DNA from: Acanthopleura granulata
Taxonomy: Eukaryota > Mollusca > Polyplacophora > Chitonida > Chitonidae
Direction: 5' to 3'
DNA length: 64,000 bases
Assembly: GCA_016165875.1 (NCBI GenBank)
Contig: JABBOT010000011.1
Location: 14,339,808-14,403,807, forward strand
Shown: positions 63,326 to 64,000 of the stretch, in pieces
How the letters are laid out: the number at the start of each line of letters is the position of its first letter
How positions within the stretch are numbered: position 1 is the stretch's first letter
Program-made: the position numbers and the translations under genes
The notes under the pieces: model-generated
The model's database searches: none
What the model saw: only the letters and a program-made list of their open reading frames with translations
Told to the model about the DNA's origin: nothing

Positions 63326-64000
63326 CCGTCTGTTTGTCTGTCAGTCTGCCGGTCTTTCAGCTAAATGTTTAACGTCCTACCTTTTGATATGGACAATACA
63401 CGTTTAGAATAACGAGTGGCTTGAGTGCGAGGTAACAATATTTTTTGAGATGTCACCGCCATTACGAGTTTGTGACAAATGATGATTGTAAGATTTTTAT
63501 TGGTCCATTTAAGTGGTGAATTTGACCGTGAGCCTCTTAATCAGTATATTGTTTTGCTTTGTGAGGAGGTTTTTTTCAGTATTGACAAGCTCATTTCCTA
63601 CACAACTCTAAATCCTACATCAACATTTTGCTGTATCTGCGACTGTGTATAACCAAAGGGCTACACTTAAATATAGACGTCTGTGGAAAGCCTAAAAATA
63701 AGAAGAAAAAAAAAGAGAATCTTGGACTTCTCACCTTCCGACGATTTCAGATACGAAGGTCATCGTAAAAGTCGGGATTTGGACAGGACGGATGATATTG
63801 ACATTAACAATAAGGTGTTACAATGTGCAGCGCCATCCCAATTGACATTTGACCACATGTCCGCTTTCGGACTTAACAAGAAGATGCTAATGTTGAGATG
63901 TACCCCGTCTGTTTGTAGCGCGCTGTTTGATGCACGAGACATGTAACCATGACGATGTTTGTTGTTACGCGCAGATCTGTGGATATTCGAGCCTTAGTTT

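Larger units (their letters stand above)
55786..64000. other. region downstream of Arx, no gene recognised
   Basis: About 8.2 kb with no supported exon. It holds several SINE copies, a family A and a family B copy, a 0.5-kb foldback element and candidate regulatory islands, listed separately. The remaining frames are short and lack features. Confidence 0.6.

Overview
This looks like a window from an invertebrate animal nuclear genome, most likely a lophotrochozoan (mollusc, brachiopod, annelid or a relative). The evidence is sparse multi-exon coding sequence with GT-AG introns, an AT-rich non-coding background full of minisatellites and homopolymer runs, and at least ten copies of one tRNA-derived SINE of a type common in lophotrochozoans. 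I cannot name the species. Nothing prokaryotic, viral or CRISPR-like is visible.

Only two protein-coding genes can be supported. Both are on the + strand and both encode paired-like (PRD-class, Q50) homeodomain proteins. (1) At 2715-3278 lies the last exon of a homeobox gene whose 5' part is outside the window. It carries homeodomain residues 47-60 and a 173-residue tail without a recognisable OAR motif; I cannot assign its family. (2) At 19924-55183 lies a complete aristaless/Arx orthologue in four coding exons (19924-20101, 45996-47034, 53963-54008, 54644-55183). All splice phases agree and the product is 600 aa: an N-terminal eh1/octapeptide-like motif, a Ser/Pro-rich and then acidic middle, a full homeodomain and a C-terminal OAR/aristaless motif. 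Introns are about 25.9 kb, 6.9 kb and 0.64 kb.

Layout: 1-2714 is upstream intron of the first gene with a SINE at the left edge. 3279-4680 is its probable 3' UTR with two tandem repeats. 4.7-19.9 kb is intergenic, with SINEs, tRNA-like fragments and dispersed repeats. 20.1-46.0 kb is Arx intron 1, repeat-laden, with at least one GC-richer candidate regulatory island near 42.3-42.6 kb. 47.0-54.0 kb is Arx intron 2 with a candidate island at 51.0-51.4 kb, a SINE with clear target-site duplication and a decayed minisatellite. 55.2-64.0 kb is downstream, with a 0.5-kb TTAA-flanked foldback element, four SINE copies and further candidate islands at 60.3-60.6 and 63.2-63.3 kb.

The repeats are the less ordinary content. 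There are several unnamed dispersed families (here called A, B and C), two foldback elements and several tandem arrays. Family B has one copy inside Arx and an inverted copy downstream of it. I see no multi-gene system; the most biologically notable fact is the head-to-tail linkage of two paired-like homeobox genes about 16.6 kb apart.
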